Origin: Lacipirellula limnantheis
Lineage (GTDB): Bacteria > Planctomycetota > Planctomycetia > Pirellulales > Lacipirellulaceae
Reading direction: 5' to 3'
NCBI RefSeq assembly: GCF_007746075.1
Contig: NZ_CP036339.1
Coordinates: 124,001 to 188,000, forward strand
Length of the DNA: 64,000 bases
Both the position numbers and the translations under genes were made by a program. Each line of letters opens with the position of its first letter. Position 1 is the first letter of the stretch. This document shows, piece by piece, positions 62,242 through 64,000 of this stretch. The notes beneath the pieces are model-generated. The model had not been told where the DNA came from, ran no database searches, and worked only from the letters and a program-made list of their open reading frames with translations.

Positions 62242-64000
62242 ATGTTGCCCTGCATTGAAAACACTTCGACTAACGCCGTCGACTTTGGATATTTCATCAG
62301 CATCGAGGCGATCACCTTAACGCCCATTGAGGGGTGCCTCTCGCCCCATTCGTTGATCGACTATTATCGCGCATTGGAAGTCGATTTAAGGAATGCGATC
62401 GCTAACTGCGGTAAACGCGACATCTACTGTTTCCAGCTTGATTTCGCCATCACTCCCAATGGGCGTCGTACTCTCTACGGAACGCTGCGCGGCGTTGACG
62501 ACGACGACTTCGCACTGCTGCTGCTCAAAAGCTGTGAGAAAACGCCGTTCCCAGAGGTGCGCCGCGTCTTCATCGGGTCCATGGTGGCTTACTCGGCGTC
62601 GGATTTTGGTGAATTTGGTTTTACGCCGCCCTTCTCACTCGGGTTCGCGGAGTTGCCGCCGACCGTGACCGAAGCCCTAGAGTTGATCGCGAAAAGAAAC
62701 ATCGCTCATCGGACGACGGAACCTGTATTGCCGCGAGAGCGCTGGTGGACTCAGCCGCTGACGCGACTGAAACACTTGATGGCTCGCCGGCGTGGCAGTA
62801 GCTCCGACTCACTGCCGACGGGGCGCGAATCTGCACCGGCCGAACTTAGCTTTGACGAGATTCAAGCAGCATACGACAGCGGCCTGTCGTACATCGAGCA
62901 CATCTTGCCTAATGATCCCAATAATCCTCATCTGTGGTTCGCTCGTGCTCTTCGGCGAATGGACGCCAGTGAATTCGAAGCAGCGATTGCGGATCTCACG
63001 CAATGCATACGACTGGCGCCGCATTCATTTCTCGCCCAGTTACAGCGCGCCGACTGCTACATCAGATCAGAATGCTTGGAGAAAGCGCTGGCGGATGTGA
63101 ATGCCGCCGAACGCATCGACCCTCGAAATCCGCACACTCACAATACGCGAGCACACATCTATAGCCTGCTGGAGGCATGGCCGGCTGTCGAGCAAGAGTT
63201 TACGTCGGCGATCGCACTCGCCGAACTCGACTCCAACTTCTGGACCGAACGGGGACGCGCTAGATTCGCCCTACCAAATCGCGAGGAAGACGCCGTCTCC
63301 GACCTGGAGACGGCATTGCGACTGAATCCGTACGATCTCGAAGCGCTGCGACTCCGAGTTCAATGCCGCTACGACCTGGAGCCAGGTCAATCGGAGAGGG
63401 CGTGGCCGTTGAAGGGCGTGACGCACGTGGAACGTTTGCTGCGCTACGGGCCGCCCGATCCCAAAGCCCTGACTTTTCGGGCCATGATCGCACTCCACGA
63501 AGGACAGCATGAAGAGGCGCTCCGCTTTTGCGCCGCGGCCGATGAGCTGTTTCCCAACCATCCGTTCGCGGTGGCTGTGCGCGGGTTGGTGCATGCGGCG
63601 ACGAACGAGCCAGAGAAAGCTTTCGAAGATCTCGGCTTCGCCGTGGCCGCTGGGGTCGAATGGCCTAACATCTTTCTTCGTCGGGCTGTCCTGCACGCCG
63701 ACCAGGGTGAGTTCGAATCAGCGATCCGCGAACTTGATGACGCGATTGCGCTCAAAGATAACTTTTGGCAAGCCCACCAACTTCGTGGTCAATCGCTGGC
63801 GAGCATCGGGGAGTTTGAGAGGGCTGAAGAGGAGCTGCGTCGCGCGAAAGTGATGGCTCCTCAGGAAGCCGGGCCGCCTTACTGGCTGGGAAAAATCAAG
63901 CAGTCGCTGGGCGATTGGGAAGCGGCTTGCGAACTCTTTACCGAATGTCTCAATCTGGAGCCCACAAACCTCTCGGGTTGGATCGTGCGCGGGAGATGCC
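62242..64000 (+). CDS. TPR-repeat protein (3' end beyond window)
   Basis: 586 residues visible from ATG 62242, no stop before the edge. Residues 1-185 form a mixed domain of unknown family (VDFGYFISIEAITLTPIEGC, VFIGSMVAYSASDFGEFGFT) followed by a short basic linker. From about 205 on, TPR units of roughly 34 residues follow: EAAIADLTQCIRLAPHSFLA, KALADVNAAERIDPRNPHTH, DAVSDLETALRLNPYDLEAL, EKAFEDLGFAVAAG, SAIRELDDAIALKDNFWQAH, EAACELFTECLNLEPTNLSG. TPRs mediate protein contacts. No signal peptide. It diverges from the sigma-kinase operon and could be part of the same signalling pathway, but nothing shows this directly. Confidence 0.85.
   Translation, partial: MLPCIENTSTNAVDFGYFISIEAITLTPIEGCLSPHSLIDYYRALEVDLRNAIANCGKRDIYCFQLDFAITPNGRRTLYGTLRGVDDDDFALLLLKSCEKTPFPEVRRVFIGSMVAYSASDFGEFGFTPPFSLGFAELPPTVTEALELIAKRNIAHRTTEPVLPRERWWTQPLTRLKHLMARRRGSSSDSLPTGRESAPAELSFDEIQAAYDSGLSYIEHILPNDPNNPHLWFARALRRMDASEFEAAIADLTQCIRLAPHSFLAQLQRADCYIRSECLEKALADVNAAERIDPRNPHTHNTRAHIYSLLEAWPAVEQEFTSAIALAELDSNFWTERGRARFALPNREEDAVSDLETALRLNPYDLEALRLRVQCRYDLEPGQSERAWPLKGVTHVERLLRYGPPDPKALTFRAMIALHEGQHEEALRFCAAADELFPNHPFAVAVRGLVHAATNEPEKAFEDLGFAVAAGVEWPNIFLRRAVLHADQGEFESAIRELDDAIALKDNFWQAHQLRGQSLASIGEFERAEEELRRAKVMAPQEAGPPYWLGKIKQSLGDWEAACELFTECLNLEPTNLSGWIVRGRC

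Overview
The window looks like chromosomal DNA of a planctomycete, most likely order Pirellulales. The evidence is a GC-rich background, secreted proteins with the N-terminal LESLESRCLLA-type motif, dockerin-like GDYDxDGxVDGADF segments followed by PEP-CTERM-like tails, tandem ELWKSDGT repeats, an ECF sigma factor next to a Ser/Thr kinase, and many short dispersed hairpins between genes.

Left part (1-25.3 kb), mostly a stable chromosomal backbone: an ABC ATPase cut by the left edge, a fosmidomycin-resistance-type MFS exporter, a fatty acid desaturase divergent from a ketosynthase-fold protein without its catalytic Cys, smpB (apparent ACG start), a MazG-like/ATP-grasp/phosphoesterase operon whose last gene has an in-frame amber codon, larC, gyrA, a 17-repeat ELWKSDGT giant with dockerin, a YcaC-like isochorismatase, and small membrane or exported proteins. 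Repeat families fill the gaps, and one has entered a gyrA linker.

Integrated element (25.3 to about 31.7 kb): a tyrosine integrase sits in the 3' half of a tRNA-Arg(TCG) gene. Its last residues are antisense tRNA. Behind it on the same strand lie an HTH regulator, a CHC2/TOPRIM/D5 primase-helicase, a small unknown protein, an AlpA-like protein, a perfect 19-bp tandem repeat that looks like iterons, and a MerR-like DNA-binding protein. The layout resembles a satellite or plasmid-like element. The far end was not found.

Defence-type island (33.2-50 kb): a five-gene type III-like restriction-modification operon (Mod, two PD-(D/E)XK-like proteins, one small protein, Res), then a DUF2971 protein, a PIN-domain protein, a PLD nuclease gene broken by IS21, an apparently complete IS3-family element, a tmRNA 3' fragment, remnants of IS256 and ISL3 transposases, a nuclease pseudogene, and two likely ADP-ribose hydrolases (NADAR and DraG type). 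The operon with two extra nuclease-like genes between mod and res is the best candidate here for something undescribed.

Right part (50-64 kb): an esterase, a MORN-like exported protein, a trypsin-like protease with dockerin and PEP-CTERM-like tail, an exported basic protein, a nest of insertion sequences (IS21 in IS3 in IS630), an ECF sigma factor with a kinase-pseudokinase-receiver-like protein, and a TPR protein running off the right edge.
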